Notes: generated by a model not told the origin, from the letters alone. Shown: positions 9,164-20,272, counted from the stretch's first letter. The stretch: 64,000 nucleotides of DNA from Stenotrophomonas aracearum (GCF_031834615.1 NZ_CP115543.1:2057001-2121000), one strand, 5' to 3'. A program made the numbers and translations.

Positions 9164-9601
9164 TCAGAGCTTTGACTTGGCCGCCCAGCGCGGAGAGGAA
9201 TAGGACGTCACGGTTTGTTCAAGAAGATGGAGCGCTCTTGCAGCTCGGTCTCTTTTCCGGAAAAGAACGCCGCGCAGCTCTAGGGCCTGAGCCATGACTT
9301 CTCGCGTTACAGTCAAGCAAACGAGGCGGGGCTCAGGAAAACGGCGATAAGACGTATGACCACGGTCAATAATCGTGGTATCTCGATGGGAGCTTGCTCG
9401 AACCAGTCTTCGATAGATTACGTCCAAGCCTGACTTCGGACCCTCTAGATACTGCAAAAAAATTGCACCATCAAAGACCACGGTGCCCGTAACACCCCAC
9501 CCTGCATTCGCCCGCTCCGCCGCTTTCCAAAGCTCGGGAAAGTTCTTGCTTTCCAGCCCCGGGGCGACAAGGCTCGTGAAGATCAAATACGAGTGCGGCA
9601 T
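9164..9601 (-). CDS. BLUF-domain protein lacking the photoactive tyrosine
   Basis: From the ATG at 9601 this is a 145-residue, single-domain BLUF protein; an in-frame ATG at 9655 would add 18 residues. BLUF domains bind FAD and sense blue light. The flavin-contacting Asn is present in RANAGWGVTG and the Gln in FLQYLEG. The invariant Tyr of the first strand is replaced by Phe (LIFTS, residue 8), and the later Trp/Met region reads FPEPRLVCL. With these changes normal photochemistry is unlikely, although FAD binding may remain. The start at 9601 puts Phe8 exactly where short BLUF proteins have Tyr8. No effector domain is attached. It lies alone between the ABC system and a TrkH remnant. Confidence 0.8.
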   Translation of the reverse strand: MPHSYLIFTSLVAPGLESKNFPELWKAAERANAGWGVTGTVVFDGAIFLQYLEGPKSGLDVIYRRLVRASSHRDTTIIDRGHTSYRRFPEPRLVCLTVTREVMAQALELRGVLFRKRDRAARALHLLEQTVTSYSSPRWAAKSKL

Positions 9602-9677
9602 TGGTCGAGCTGCGTGTGGCGAGAAAGGGGCTTTCGGCACTGGGAAATGAAGCATCCGTACATGCTCAAACTATACG

Positions 9678-10607
9678 TCATCCCCGCCAGAAGCGAGGCA
9701 GGAAGATGATCAACACAGTGAAGAGCTCGAGTCTACCCAGCAGCATCGCGAACGACAGCACCCATTTGGCTGCGCTTGGCAGCGAGGCGAACGTCCCTGC
9801 TGGCCCAATGGTCTCCCCTAGTCCCGGTCCTACGTTGGACAGCGCCGTGGCCGCGCCGCTGGCGCTGGTTAGGAAGTCCAACCCGAGCCCAAGCAGCACG
9901 ACCGTAATGACGGCATAGCAAACCAAAAACACCGTTAAAAACGCCACCACTGAGCCGATCACCTCGTCGGAGAGCGGCTTGCCGTCGTAGGACCGAGGAA
10001 AGACCCCATTGGGATAAAGCAGGCGTAGGAAGTGGACGCGAAGCATCACTGCCATGACCTCGAAGCGAAAGATCTTGATGCCCCCGCTCGTGGAGCCTGT
10101 GCACCCGCCAACAAACGTCAACAGGAAAAACACCCCTACGATTGCCGCTCCCCATTGGCCATAGTCGGTTACGGCATAGCCTGTGGTGGTAACCACAGAA
10201 ACCACACTGAAAGCAGCGTAGCGATAAGCCTGCTCAAACCCATATTGGCCGGATGCAGCCAACCACGTTCCAATCCCACCCACCGACACTGCCAGAAGCC
10301 CTAGCAAAGACTTGACCTGGCGATCAAAAAACGCCCTCCGGTCCCCAGCCAAGAACCGCACATACAAGACGAAGGGCAAGGTCCCCGACAGCATGAAGAG
10401 CGTGGCAAGCCACTGGATCCCGTTGTCTTCCCATCGACCGAAAGATTGATCTGAGGTCGAATATCCGCCCGTCGCAATCGAGGTGAGTGCGTGCACGATG
10501 GCATCAAAGGGGTTCATGCCTGCCAGCCAATAGGCCACACCGGCCACAACCGTCAGACCAATGTAGAGGGTTGGCAGGGAATCGTTACGAACACGGCCAG
10601 ATCTTCG
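9678..10607 (-). pseudogene. TrkH/TrkG potassium transporter, 5'-truncated
   Basis: The frame is open from a TAG at 10608-10610 to the stop at 9678 and encodes about 310 residues of the C-terminal part of a Trk-type K+ uptake subunit; intact proteins have about 480. Three selectivity-filter-like loops are visible (ATGGYS, TTTGYAV and LSNVGPGLG), along with membrane helices and the conserved GGCTGSTSGG. The N-terminal membrane repeat is missing and no proper start lies upstream; the first candidate is GTG 10547, inside the conserved region. It is therefore a remnant, cut about 55 bp from a pair of direct repeats (10664-10749). No TrkA partner is nearby. Confidence 0.8.
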
Positions 10608-10663
10608 CTAACCGATTGATGGATCGGTGAATTCTACCCTCGGCCGCCCTTGCAGGGTCGGAC

Positions 10664-10749
10664 TGACGGGCCAACTAAGGCTGTACCTCTGCGCCAAGTG
10701 AATTTGTACTCCTATTGACGGGCCAACTAAGGCTGTACCTCTGCGCCAA
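10664..10749. repeat. 34-bp direct repeat, two copies
   Basis: The copies at 10664-10697 and 10716-10749 are identical over 34 bp (beginning TGACGGGCCAACTAAGG and ending CTCTGCGCCAA), with a 52-bp period. The flanks stay similar (GTGAATTT and TTGAGTTT). They lie exactly where the trkH fragment stops and before a small KfrA-like gene. Spaced repeats of this sort occur at transposon ends that bind a transposase several times. They could instead be partition or regulatory iterons. Confidence 0.7.
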
Positions 10750-10787
10750 TTGAGTTTTTGCTTTTCTCTGTTCAATTCCGTCCTTGG

Positions 10788-11198
10788 CTATGTGATTTCG
10801 CTTGCCAGCGTCGTGTTCGTCTTGGCCAAGATGCCTTCCCGTCGCTCCAAATCAGATTCCCAGGCGTGTAGGACTATGAACAGTTGGTCGAGGGTTAGCC
10901 CAATTCTCTCAAATGCACTCGGCAGATTTGCAAGAACATTTCCTTGGGCATCTGGCTCCCCCAAGCTCTTAAGAGCTGCAATGACATCAGCAAGAGCCAT
11001 GTCGGCAACTGAGCTCGGCCGACCTGCCAGCAATGCTGCTCGTTCTGCAAACCACGCGGCTACGAACCGGCTTAGTGTTGGCCCACTGCCGCGGCCTCCT
11101 AGGGCTGCGCGGACATTCAAATGATGAGGTGGCTTTCCGTTGGCGAGAAGCGACTCGATCGCTGCAAAAGCCTCGCCTTTCGTGACTGAGTCAGGCAT
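10788..11198 (-). CDS. Short KfrA-N-type DNA-binding protein
   Basis: A 136-residue protein. Residues 5-55 have the KfrA N-terminal pattern (EAFAAIESLLANGKPP, NVRAALGGRGSGPTLSRFV), that is, a helix-turn-helix-like fold with a glycine/serine turn. Unlike the full KfrA proteins of this window it has no long coiled coil. It may be a stand-alone DNA-binding member or a shortened gene. Its tail is rich in hydrophobic heptads (about 80-115). A 290-bp non-coding stretch separates its start from the IS3-family element at 11489. No strong ribosome-binding site precedes the ATG. Confidence 0.6.
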   Translation of the reverse strand: MPDSVTKGEAFAAIESLLANGKPPHHLNVRAALGGRGSGPTLSRFVAAWFAERAALLAGRPSSVADMALADVIAALKSLGEPDAQGNVLANLPSAFERIGLTLDQLFIVLHAWESDLERREGILAKTNTTLASEIT

Positions 11199-11514
11199 GT
11201 GCGGGTACCAAAGGTGGCATGCAGTCCAATTGTGCGCCCCTAAGCCGAGCTCGCAAGCCCTCAGTGCGTATTCAGATGGCTACATGCTGCTCGCCGAGGC
11301 TGCAAGAGATGGCAGAGCCCGGGGGTATCACTTGATAGTTCTCCAATGCAGCCATGCTGCCCGCACTTTCTGGCAATCATGCAGTGTGTGGCCAGGCAGT
11401 AGGAGGTGCTGGGCCCAACAGCTAGGGTTAGAATTCTTGAAAACACCTCAGGTTGCGACCTGCAGTGAGCTGCGTCGCGCACTGGCTCTGGACCGGCCAG
11501 ACTTCCGTAGACAT

Positions 11515-12417
11515 TCATGAGCCGCCTTGCGCGTAGCGCCGTTCAAACTCTACAGGGGCCAGGTTGCCAGCGGAACCGTGGCGTCGGATTGGGTTGTAAA
11601 ACATCTCGATGTAATTGAATACATCCGAGCGCGCCTCGTCCCGGGTCGGGTAGATCCGTCGCTTGATCCGCTCCTTCTTCAGTGCACTGAAAAAGCTCTC
11701 AGCCACCGCATTGTCATGGCAGTTTCCACGCCGACTCATGCTTGGAACCATGCCATTCTGCTTCAGCAACGATAGCCAGTCGCTGCTCGTGAACTGGCTG
11801 CCTTGGTCAGAGTGGATGATCAGGCCCGCAGCAGGCTTTCGCTTCCACACCGCCGATACCAGTGCCTGCAGCACAAGGTCGGTGGTCATCTGGGACTGCA
11901 TCGCCCAGCCAACCACTTGCCGTGAGTAAAGGTCGACGATCACTGCCAGGAAAGTCCAGCCCTCGTAGGTGCGGATGTATGTTATGTCAGTGACCCACAC
12001 CTTGTTTGGTGCAGCGGGCGAAAAGTCGCGATTGACGACGTTTTCAACCATCCCAGGCGGACCGCCTCGATGGCGCGGCTTGGTGCCGTAGCCAATTTCT
12101 GCCCTTATGCCCTCTGCCTTCATCAGACGTCGAACACGATGGCGGCTGCAACGTTCACCGGCCTCACGAAGTTCCCGGGTGATCTTGCGGTAGCCGTACA
12201 CCGTCCCGCTTGCCAACCACGCGTGCTTGATAAGGCCGCGCAGACGATCATCCTCACGACGACGCGGCCTGCCCGAATTGCCCGCCCATGCGTAGTAGCC
12301 ACTGCGGTTAACCCCAAGCACTCGACACATGGCCGTCAGCCTGAACTCGCCCAAGTGCTCACGCATGAAAGCGTACTTCGCCGTCATCCCTTGGCGAAGT
12401 ACGCCGCGGCTTTTTTT
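11515..12417 (-). pseudogene. IS3-family transposase OrfB, separated from its orfA
   Basis: This is the rve/DDE part of an IS3-family transposase, about 300 residues. The catalytic residues are visible in WVTDITYI (D), HSDQGSQFT (D) and the E of NAVAESFFSALKKE. The usual HTH_21-like region lies before them (SGYYAW, YGYRKI). It would normally be made as an OrfAB fusion by -1 frameshifting at the A7 run (now at 12411-12417, read as T7). The ISL3 insertion cuts exactly there, so the open frame continues into foreign sequence to 12450 and the fusion protein cannot form. The C-terminus is intact (FERRYAQGGS). Confidence 0.88.
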
Positions 12418-12643
12418 GGGTATCCGGATTTTAGTGTGGGAAGACCGCACTAGCCCTTCTTGTCTGACAGCTCTCGTTCGGTAGGTTTCTGGTATCGCAA
12501 GGCTTACGCGCTTTTAGCCTTCAGTGTGGGCTTTGTCTGGCGCATGTCGGTGCAAGGAAACAATCAGTGGCAGGTCACCTTGCCCCCGGCTCGAACTGGG
12601 GTTTGAGGCGCAGTGGAACGGAAAACCGGGTTAAGCCACGCGC

Positions 12644-13051
12644 CTAGCTCCCGTGCAGAGAATCGATCAGCGGGCACGACACAGTGCCTCGCTGCGCATG
12701 GCACTCGTTGACCAACCGTGACAGCACCGCTTCGATTCGCGTCAGGTCCGCCATCTTGGTGCGCACGTCGGTGAGCTGGAGCGCAGCCAGCTCGGCGGCT
12801 TCGCTGCAGTGAGTGCCGTCCTCAAGCTGTAGGAGTTGGCCGACTTCGTCCAGGTTGAACCCCAGCCGCTGGGCGGATTTCACGAAACGCACCCGCGCCA
12901 CGTCCGCCGATCCGTAGCGGCGAATACTGCCGACGGGCCGACCTGGTTCTGGCAATAACCCCTTGCGCTGATAGAACCGGATGGTCTCCACGTTGACCCC
13001 AGCGGCCTTGGCGAAAGCCCCGATGGTCAGTGTTTGCGGATCGTTCACCAT
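12644..13051 (-). CDS. merR: Mercury-responsive MerR regulator
   Basis: A 135-residue MerR. The N-terminal winged helix ([20 protein letters not shown]) binds the mer operator. The three Hg(II) ligands are Cys82 (THCSE), Cys117 (NECHA) and Cys126 (VSCPL), at the same positions as in the classic Tn501 regulator. It represses, and with Hg(II) activates, the divergent merTPA promoter by untwisting a 19-bp spacer. The start is ATG 13051, so the -35 box of merT lies six bases away and MerR also controls itself. No second regulator (merD) is present. Confidence 0.95.
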   Translation of the reverse strand: MVNDPQTLTIGAFAKAAGVNVETIRFYQRKGLLPEPGRPVGSIRRYGSADVARVRFVKSAQRLGFNLDEVGQLLQLEDGTHCSEAAELAALQLTDVRTKMADLTRIEAVLSRLVNECHAQRGTVSCPLIDSLHGS

Positions 13052-13056
13052 CGCGC

Positions 13057-13087
13057 TTGACTCCGTACTTGACTACGGAAGTAACCT
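13057..13087 (+). promoter_or_regulatory. mer operator/promoter
   Basis: TTGACT at 13057-13062 and TAACCT at 13082-13087 are separated by 19 bp. The dyad CCGTA-N6-TACGG at 13063-13078 sits inside the spacer. The long spacer with an internal dyad is the hallmark of MerR-activated promoters. It reads toward merT. Confidence 0.88.
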
Positions 13088-13125
13088 TAGCGCATCACGC
13101 AACGTCTCGGAAGGAGATCCCTCAC

Positions 13126-13476
13126 ATGGCAGACCCCAGCAACGGCCGCGGTGCACTGGCCGCCGGTGGCCTCGCCGCCATCCTCGCCTCGACCTGCTGC
13201 CTCGGTCCGCTGGTGCTGATCACGCTGGGTTTCTCCGGCGCCTGGATCGGCAACTTGACCGCGCTGGAACCGTACCGGCCGATCTTCATTGGCGTGGCGC
13301 TCGTGGCGCTGTTCTTCGCGTGGCGTCGCATCTTCCGGCCGGCTCGCGCCTGCGCGCCGGACGACGCATGCGCCGTGCCCCAGGTGCGGACGGCCTACAA
13401 GGTGATCTTCTGGATCGTCACCGCCCTGGTGCTGATCGCGCTCGTGTTCCCCTACCTCATGCCCCTGTTCTACTGA
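13126..13476 (+). CDS. merT: Mercuric transport protein MerT
   Basis: Start chosen at ATG 13126, which has GGAAGGAG upstream; an in-frame start further up would overlap the operator. The 116-residue inner-membrane protein has three predicted helices. Cys24-Cys25 lie in the first helix (STCCLGP), and Cys76 and Cys82 in the cytoplasmic loop. It takes Hg(II) from MerP and passes it through the membrane to MerA. First gene of merTPA; merP follows after 12 bp with its own Shine-Dalgarno (GAAAGGAG). Confidence 0.95.
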   Translation: MADPSNGRGALAAGGLAAILASTCCLGPLVLITLGFSGAWIGNLTALEPYRPIFIGVALVALFFAWRRIFRPARACAPDDACAVPQVRTAYKVIFWIVTALVLIALVFPYLMPLFY

Positions 13477-13488
13477 AAGGAGATTGCC

Positions 13489-15472
<1,984 letters not shown>

Positions 15473-15554
15473 TGGCTGGGCCTCTTACCTATGCTTCATC
15501 GGCTGAATCACAAATTCAGGCTGAAGCGCCGCCTCTTGCACAATGGGTTGAGGA

Positions 15555-16895
15555 CTATTCGAAATACCCCTCTTCGAGTAGCCGCGCCAGCGTCGGGAGA
15601 TAGGGGCCGTACTCGACCACGCGCGTGATCTTCTTCTTGCGCGTTGCCGCCGTGGTCATCCGCTGGAACACGAAGTCCGTGGTCATTGGGTCGTCGTCAT
15701 CGACCAACACGGTTTCGATAACCGAGCCATCCTTGCGCGCCTTCTTGTCGTAGAGCATGCGCGCCCGAAGCACCTCGAAGCTGTAACCCCTGCCCATGCG
15801 GTTCATGTCTTTGGCCACTCGGTTGACTGACTCAGTATAGGCATTGGTAATCGGCTGCTCGAAGTAGGCGAAGATTTCGTCGTGCCAGTTGTGCACGGCG
15901 GTGGTCAGGTCCTTGAACGTGGCCGCCAATTCGGTCGGAATATTGGCCTGCCACTTCGCGCAGGCGGCTTCTGCTGCTGGGCGGGTCTTCTGATCCCAGA
16001 TCGACAGAAATCCTTCCTTGAGCGCGTGGGCTTCGCTTAGGAGCGGGAACTGTTGGAACCATTCCCGCATCCGGTCCATATCTCTCCCTGTCAGGTCGTG
16101 CTGCCGCTTGAGCAGCAGGAACCGCTCGTCCTTGAGTTTGAGGCGCTGCCGGGTGGACAAATCCTTGCGAATGCGCTTGCGCAGCTTCTCCAGCGCGTCG
16201 TTCGCCATGCGCTGGATATGGAATCGATCGACCACGATCCGGGCCTGTGGCAGCGTGGCGCGCACCACCTGCCGATAAACGTGGTACATGTCCATCGCCA
16301 CCCACTCGACCGAGTCCTTGTCCCGCAGGTCGCGGAAATAGGGCATCAACTCGGCTTTGGCCCGGCTGGGGCGGATATCGAACACGGTCTTGCGCTCGAC
16401 GTTGGTGATCATGGCCCGGTACTGGCCGATGATCTTGAGCTCGTCGATACCCAGCACCCGCGGCGTCCGGAACTGGGTCTTGGCCTCGACCTCCTCGATG
16501 AAATCGTCGAAGACGTGGCGGACCGTCTTTTCGTCCACGGCTACTTCCCGGGCAAGGGCCGCAAAGGTCTTGGAGAAGGACTGGTCGCGGATATAACGCA
16601 CCAGACGCGCCGTGGCTTGGCGTTTTCCATCAAGGTCCGCCACAGGCTCAAACAAGGTCTTGGTGCAGCTTGTACAGCGATAGCGACGGCGCTGGATGAA
16701 GATCACGACGGATTTGCCGTGCGTCGGTGTGTCCTGAAACGACTGTTCCTGTGAGCCGTGACCATGCAGGCGTCCGGTCTTGCACAGCGGGCAGGTCACC
16801 CACTGATTGACGCCTTCGGCCTTGACGACGTAACTGTCCTCGCTGGTCAGGATTTCAAGCGTCTTCAGGCTTCGCAGCTGGAGAAAGTCCGTCAC
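15555..16895 (-). CDS. ISL3-family transposase
   Basis: A 446-residue transposase. The N-terminal zinc-finger-like region (CPLCKTGRLHGHG, YRCTSCTKTLF) precedes a helix-turn-helix (FAALAREVAVDEKTV). The catalytic DDE core follows (LGIDELKI, VAMDMYHVYR and VDRFHIQR; C-terminal AYTESVNRVAK). It faces left, within 150 bp of the right inverted repeat. Together with the intact ends this transposon appears potentially mobile. Confidence 0.92.
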   Translation of the reverse strand: MTDFLQLRSLKTLEILTSEDSYVVKAEGVNQWVTCPLCKTGRLHGHGSQEQSFQDTPTHGKSVVIFIQRRRYRCTSCTKTLFEPVADLDGKRQATARLVRYIRDQSFSKTFAALAREVAVDEKTVRHVFDDFIEEVEAKTQFRTPRVLGIDELKIIGQYRAMITNVERKTVFDIRPSRAKAELMPYFRDLRDKDSVEWVAMDMYHVYRQVVRATLPQARIVVDRFHIQRMANDALEKLRKRIRKDLSTRQRLKLKDERFLLLKRQHDLTGRDMDRMREWFQQFPLLSEAHALKEGFLSIWDQKTRPAAEAACAKWQANIPTELAATFKDLTTAVHNWHDEIFAYFEQPITNAYTESVNRVAKDMNRMGRGYSFEVLRARMLYDKKARKDGSVIETVLVDDDDPMTTDFVFQRMTTAATRKKKITRVVEYGPYLPTLARLLEEGYFE

Positions 16896-17038
16896 TCAGC
16901 ACCTTGGGCGAACCCACACTGAAATCCGACTTTTACTCTAGCACATCCGCTCAGCCGTCCAACACCAAAATCCATTCTTTGAAAGTGATAGCTACAAAGA
17001 CCCAAGGAGCCAGAACCCACACCAGATACCGGATACCC

Positions 17039-17303
17039 CTTTTTTTAGGATGTCGCGCTCCTCAGTCAGGCGTTTCACCTCGGCCTTCAGGCGCCGCACC
17101 TCGGCTGAGTCCTTGGGCGTCGGCAACATCGACCCCTCAGGCGTGCCCGCCAAGGCCTCGCTCCTGGACTTGCGGAGCCATTGGTAAAGGCTGTGGGACG
17201 AGACCCCCAACCGCTTGGCAACCTCGGCTACCGCAAAGCCTCTTTCGGTAACCTGCTTGACCGCCTCGGCCTTGAACTCATCCGTGTACTGTTTGCTTGC
17301 CAT
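17039..17303 (-). pseudogene. IS3-family OrfA, C-terminus cut off
   Basis: Residues 1-86 are an intact IS3-family OrfA: an HTH_Tnp_1 domain (DEFKAEAVKQV, VSSHSLYQWLRK) and a leucine-zipper-like tail ending ERDILKK at the A-run. The present frame runs on to 16992 through ISL3 end sequence, adding a foreign tail (GVSGIWCGFW). The genuine last codons are on the far side of the insert, at about 12385-12410. Confidence 0.88.
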
Positions 17304-17394
17304 TAGACACCTCTCTCGCTTCCATTGATTATGGCTCTGAGATGTCTACCAAATCCTGGCCGGTCCACTCTATCACCAATGGTTGGTTTCTAAG

Positions 17395-17599
17395 ATGAAC
17401 TTTTTAAACTCGTTGACCCTCTTACAGCAGATGAGCATTGTCGCCGGCGTTGCTGTCTTTTTAGTAGTATCCATAACTGTCGCTGCCGTATGGTCGCTCA
17501 CCGTCAGAACAACAAAGGCTGACTTTGGGATTGCGCGACCACCTCGACGGCCCCGCAGAAGTTCCGGTGCCCTACTCCGTTCTTGGCATGCCAAACGTG
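17395..17599 (+). other. Fragment of a small membrane protein gene, cut by an IS
   Basis: From ATG 17395 the frame encodes MNFLNSLTLLQQ, then a single hydrophobic segment (about residues 14-35) and a basic tail. It lies between two insertion sequences and its 3' part runs into the IS407-type element at 17600, so any gene here is probably incomplete. No family was recognised and no strong ribosome-binding site is evident. A different frame near 17530-17599 also looks protein-like, so a frameshift is possible. Confidence 0.3.
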
Positions 17600-17649
17600 C
17601 GACGTCCCCCCGAGATTGAGTAGCGAAGCGGTTTGGAGTCCAATCCTCA

Positions 17650-17931
17650 ATGACAAGGAGATTGGACGTGAAGAAGCGCTTTTCCGAAGAGCAGATCATC
17701 GGCTTCCTACGCGAAGCTGAGTCCGGCATGCCCATCAAGGACCTCTGCCGCCAGCATGGCTTCAGCGAGGCCTCGTACTACCTGTGGCGCAGCAAGTTCG
17801 GCGGCATGAGCGTGCCCGACGCCAAGCGGCACAAGGACCTGGAGGCGGAGAACACACGCCTGAAGAAGCTGCTGGCAGAACAGGTCTTCGAGAACGACGT
17901 CATCAAGGATGCGTTGCGAAAAAAGTGGTGA
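17650..17931 (+). CDS. IS407-type transposase OrfA
   Basis: A 93-residue HTH_Tnp_1 protein (KKRFSEEQIIGFLREAESG, HGFSEASYYLWRSKFGG) with a leucine-rich coiled segment (AENTRLKKLLAEQ) used for multimerisation. It ends KDALRKKW at 17931. A GAAAAAAG run at 17917-17925 precedes the overlap with orfB and is a plausible frameshift site for the OrfAB fusion. Confidence 0.93.
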   Translation: MTRRLDVKKRFSEEQIIGFLREAESGMPIKDLCRQHGFSEASYYLWRSKFGGMSVPDAKRHKDLEAENTRLKKLLAEQVFENDVIKDALRKKW

Positions 17932-18773
17932 CCGCGCCGGCGCGCAGGCTGCTGGTGCGGAGCCTGGTCGAGAAGGGGTTGAGCGAGCGGCGAGCGCTGA
18001 CGGTGGTGCGGATGAGCGCTAGCGCGCTGCGCTATGAGCCTCGGCCCGACAACAACGTTGAGCTGCGCGAGCAGATTGCTGCGCTGGCGCATCGGCACAG
18101 ACGCTACGGGGTGGGCATGATCCATCTGAAGCTGCGGCAGAAAGGACTTGTCGTGAACTACAAGCGAGTGGAGCGGCTCTATCAGGAAGCGGGCCTGCAG
18201 GTGCGACGCAGAAAGCGTAAGAAGGTGCCGGTTAGCGAGCGCCAGCCCCTCCTGCGGCCGTCCGCTGCCAATGAGGTGTGGTCGATGGACTTCGTGTTCG
18301 AGCGTACCGCAGAAGGCCGGGTGGTCAAGTGCCTGACGATCGTCGACGACGCCACCCACGAGGCTGTGGCCATCGAAGTGGAGCGGGCAATATCCGGGCA
18401 AGGCGTGTCCAGGGTACTGGACAGGCTGGCCATGCAGCGCGGCTTGCCACGAGTGATCAGGACAGACAACGGCAAGGAGTTTTGCGGTAAGGCGATGGTG
18501 GCTTGGGCTCACGAAAAGGAAGTTGCCCTGCGTCTGATCGAACCGGGCAAGCCGAACCAAAATGCGTACATCGAGTCCTTCAACGGACGGCTGCGCGACG
18601 AATGCCTCAACGAGCACTGGTTCCCGACGTTGCTTCATGCCCGCACCAGTATCGAAAGCTGGCGGCGCGACTACAACGAAGAAAGACCAAAAAGAGCGCT
18701 TGGCGGTCTAACACCCGCCCAATACGCCGCGCAGTTGGCGGCGAAGAACGATAACATCAGCACCGGACTCTAA
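17928..18773 (+). CDS. IS407-type transposase OrfB
   Basis: Read from GTG 17928, overlapping the orfA stop by four bases. About 281 residues with the IS3 DDE core: D in WSMDFVFE, D in RTDNGKEF, E in YIESFNGRLRDE. The C-terminal part includes RRDYNEERPKRALGGLTPAQYA. The frame is open upstream in the +1 phase of orfA, which fits production as a frameshift fusion. Confidence 0.92.
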   Translation: MTAPARRLLVRSLVEKGLSERRALTVVRMSASALRYEPRPDNNVELREQIAALAHRHRRYGVGMIHLKLRQKGLVVNYKRVERLYQEAGLQVRRRKRKKVPVSERQPLLRPSAANEVWSMDFVFERTAEGRVVKCLTIVDDATHEAVAIEVERAISGQGVSRVLDRLAMQRGLPRVIRTDNGKEFCGKAMVAWAHEKEVALRLIEPGKPNQNAYIESFNGRLRDECLNEHWFPTLLHARTSIESWRRDYNEERPKRALGGLTPAQYAAQLAAKNDNISTGL

Positions 18774-18814
18774 ACCCGCCCACTACTCAAGCCGGGGGGA
18801 CGTCGCGTGCGCAA

Positions 18815-19861
18815 TTACATGGGCCGCAAGTGGCTCATGATCGATGCTAGGACTCCCAAGGAGTCACTACCAACTCCGCGAAGCGTGGCAGAGGCAAAGT
18901 TGCGCTGTAGCGGTAGCCCGAGGTAGTAGAGCCCCTTGATTGTGGTGGAAACCCCTTGGCTGTGTAGTGCCCGCCTGTCCGGATCCAAGGCTTCCCGTGG
19001 CAGGAATGACATGTTCGGCCGGAAGCCCGTCGCGAAGATCACAGCGTCGACCGCCTGTATTTCCGCATTCGGCCACACCACCCCATCGTTGGTAAACGCA
19101 GTGAACATCTCTCGACGGGAAATGGCACCCGTACTCAGGGCGTGTCGATAACGTCCATCATCCAGAACGGGCGTGCTCTGATCGCTCAGCCAACGGGAAT
19201 TGCCCAGGCCGGTCCACTTGAGCCAGTCATGAAAATCGAAGCCGAGGAACCGTTGTGGCATGAACTTCACTGGCTCGCGGGTTGCCAGCACCACGGTGGC
19301 AGTGGAGTGCAGTTCGTGCGCGATCTGTACCGCTGAGTTGGCCGCACCGACGACGACGACGCGTTTGCCTTCGAAGCCGGTGGGTGTTCGGTAGGCCGAA
19401 CTGTGCAGAATCGTCCCTTGGTATAGCTGCCTTCCAGGGATCCCCGGCAGGTGAGGTGTGTTGAAGCCACCGGTTGCCACCACTACTGCCTGGGCGGTAA
19501 TGACCGCTCCATCGGCAAGTTTGACGCGATGTTGGCTTGCTTCGGAGATGACCTCCACAACCTCGCTGTTGGCGCGCACTGGCAGGTCGAAGGCGGACGC
19601 ATACTGGCGCAGATACGCGGTGACCTCGTCCCGCTTGGGATAGCGCTTGGCTCCGCCGGGGAACTCGAGGCCAGGCAGCGAGGAATATCCTGCCGGGGAG
19701 AACAGGGTCAGGCTGTCGTAGTACGACGGCCAACTGCCACCAGCGGCCGGTTGTCGTTCGAGAATCAGGTGCGACACGCCTGCGTTCTTGAGCCGGTATG
19801 ACATCGCCAAGCCTGCCTGCCCTGCCCCGATCACGACGACGTCGACATTCAACTTATTCAT
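18815..19861 (-). CDS. ArsO-like flavin-dependent monooxygenase
   Basis: A 348-residue NAD(P)/FAD-dependent oxidoreductase. The FAD motif GAGQAG (residues 12-17) and the NADPH motif VVGAANSAVQIA (about 173) frame the typical FATGFRP strand. It resembles ArsO proteins found with arsenic genes and the protein at 25683 of this window. Its exact substrate is unknown. It is the last gene of a leftward group, 63 bp after arsR, and the gap holds a CATATATG palindrome like that before arsR. The stop lies five bases from the IS407-type target duplication, so the IS narrowly missed the gene. Confidence 0.78.
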   Translation of the reverse strand: MNKLNVDVVVIGAGQAGLAMSYRLKNAGVSHLILERQPAAGGSWPSYYDSLTLFSPAGYSSLPGLEFPGGAKRYPKRDEVTAYLRQYASAFDLPVRANSEVVEVISEASQHRVKLADGAVITAQAVVVATGGFNTPHLPGIPGRQLYQGTILHSSAYRTPTGFEGKRVVVVGAANSAVQIAHELHSTATVVLATREPVKFMPQRFLGFDFHDWLKWTGLGNSRWLSDQSTPVLDDGRYRHALSTGAISRREMFTAFTNDGVVWPNAEIQAVDAVIFATGFRPNMSFLPREALDPDRRALHSQGVSTTIKGLYYLGLPLQRNFASATLRGVGSDSLGVLASIMSHLRPM

Positions 19862-19875
19862 GCGTGTATGCGCCT

Positions 19876-19888
19876 ATATGCATATATG
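19876..19888. promoter_or_regulatory. ArsR-type operator before the flavoprotein gene
   Basis: ATATGCATAT (19876-19885) overlaps CATATATG (19881-19888), directly upstream of the start at 19861. The same CATATATG core lies before arsR at 20280, so the ArsR encoded at 19925 probably controls both. Confidence 0.55.
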
Positions 19889-19924
19889 TGAGTTGCGTTG
19901 ATGAATCAAGAATTGCCTGCGGTA

Positions 19925-20272
19925 TTACTTCAAATCACCGGGGCAGCAGTAAGGTGCCAGCGCCCTGACCTGCAGCAGGATCTGCTCCAAGCGTGCGACC
20001 ATCGCGGGGCCATCGACCTGGTAGTACACCTGCCGGCTCACCCGCTCTGCGCGTAGGATCCCAGCATCGTGGAGTCCCTGCAGATGACGTGAGACCACGG
20101 ATCGCTCCTGTGGAAGGCCGGCGGCAATCTCCGCGATATCTGCCCGTTCCACCTGAAGCACACGCTTGAGCACGGCCAAGCGCGACGGCTCAGCCAGCGC
20201 CCGAAAAATGGGGTCTGCCAGCACGCTTACTGCTTGCTCAATGGCGTTTGCCTTGGGGGTGCCCTTGCTCAT
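19925..20272 (-). CDS. arsR: ArsR/SmtB-family repressor
   Basis: A 115-residue winged-helix repressor. Start taken at ATG 20272; an in-frame ATG at 20293 would put the operator inside the gene. The recognition helix region is GLPQERSVVSRHLQGLHDAG. The only cysteines are a C-terminal pair (YCCPGD), unlike the ELCVCDL motif of classic ArsR, so arsenite or another metalloid may be sensed at the C-terminus. It lies between an MFS gene and a flavoprotein gene on the same strand. Confidence 0.85.
   Translation of the reverse strand: MSKGTPKANAIEQAVSVLADPIFRALAEPSRLAVLKRVLQVERADIAEIAAGLPQERSVVSRHLQGLHDAGILRAERVSRQVYYQVDGPAMVARLEQILLQVRALAPYCCPGDLK

Larger units (their letters stand above)
17600..18805 (+). 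mobile_element. IS3-family element, IS407-type
   Basis: A 1206-bp element. The left end starts CGACGTCCCCCCG; the right end is its reverse complement over 13 bp, and the similarity continues inward to TTGAGTAG. A 4-bp duplication, CGTG, flanks it (17596-17599 and 18806-18809), as expected for the IS407 group. orfA and orfB are both complete, so it may be active. Confidence 0.9.

Noticed and set aside
16053..16754. 233-codon plus-strand frame
   Set aside because: Antisense shadow of the ISL3 transposase.
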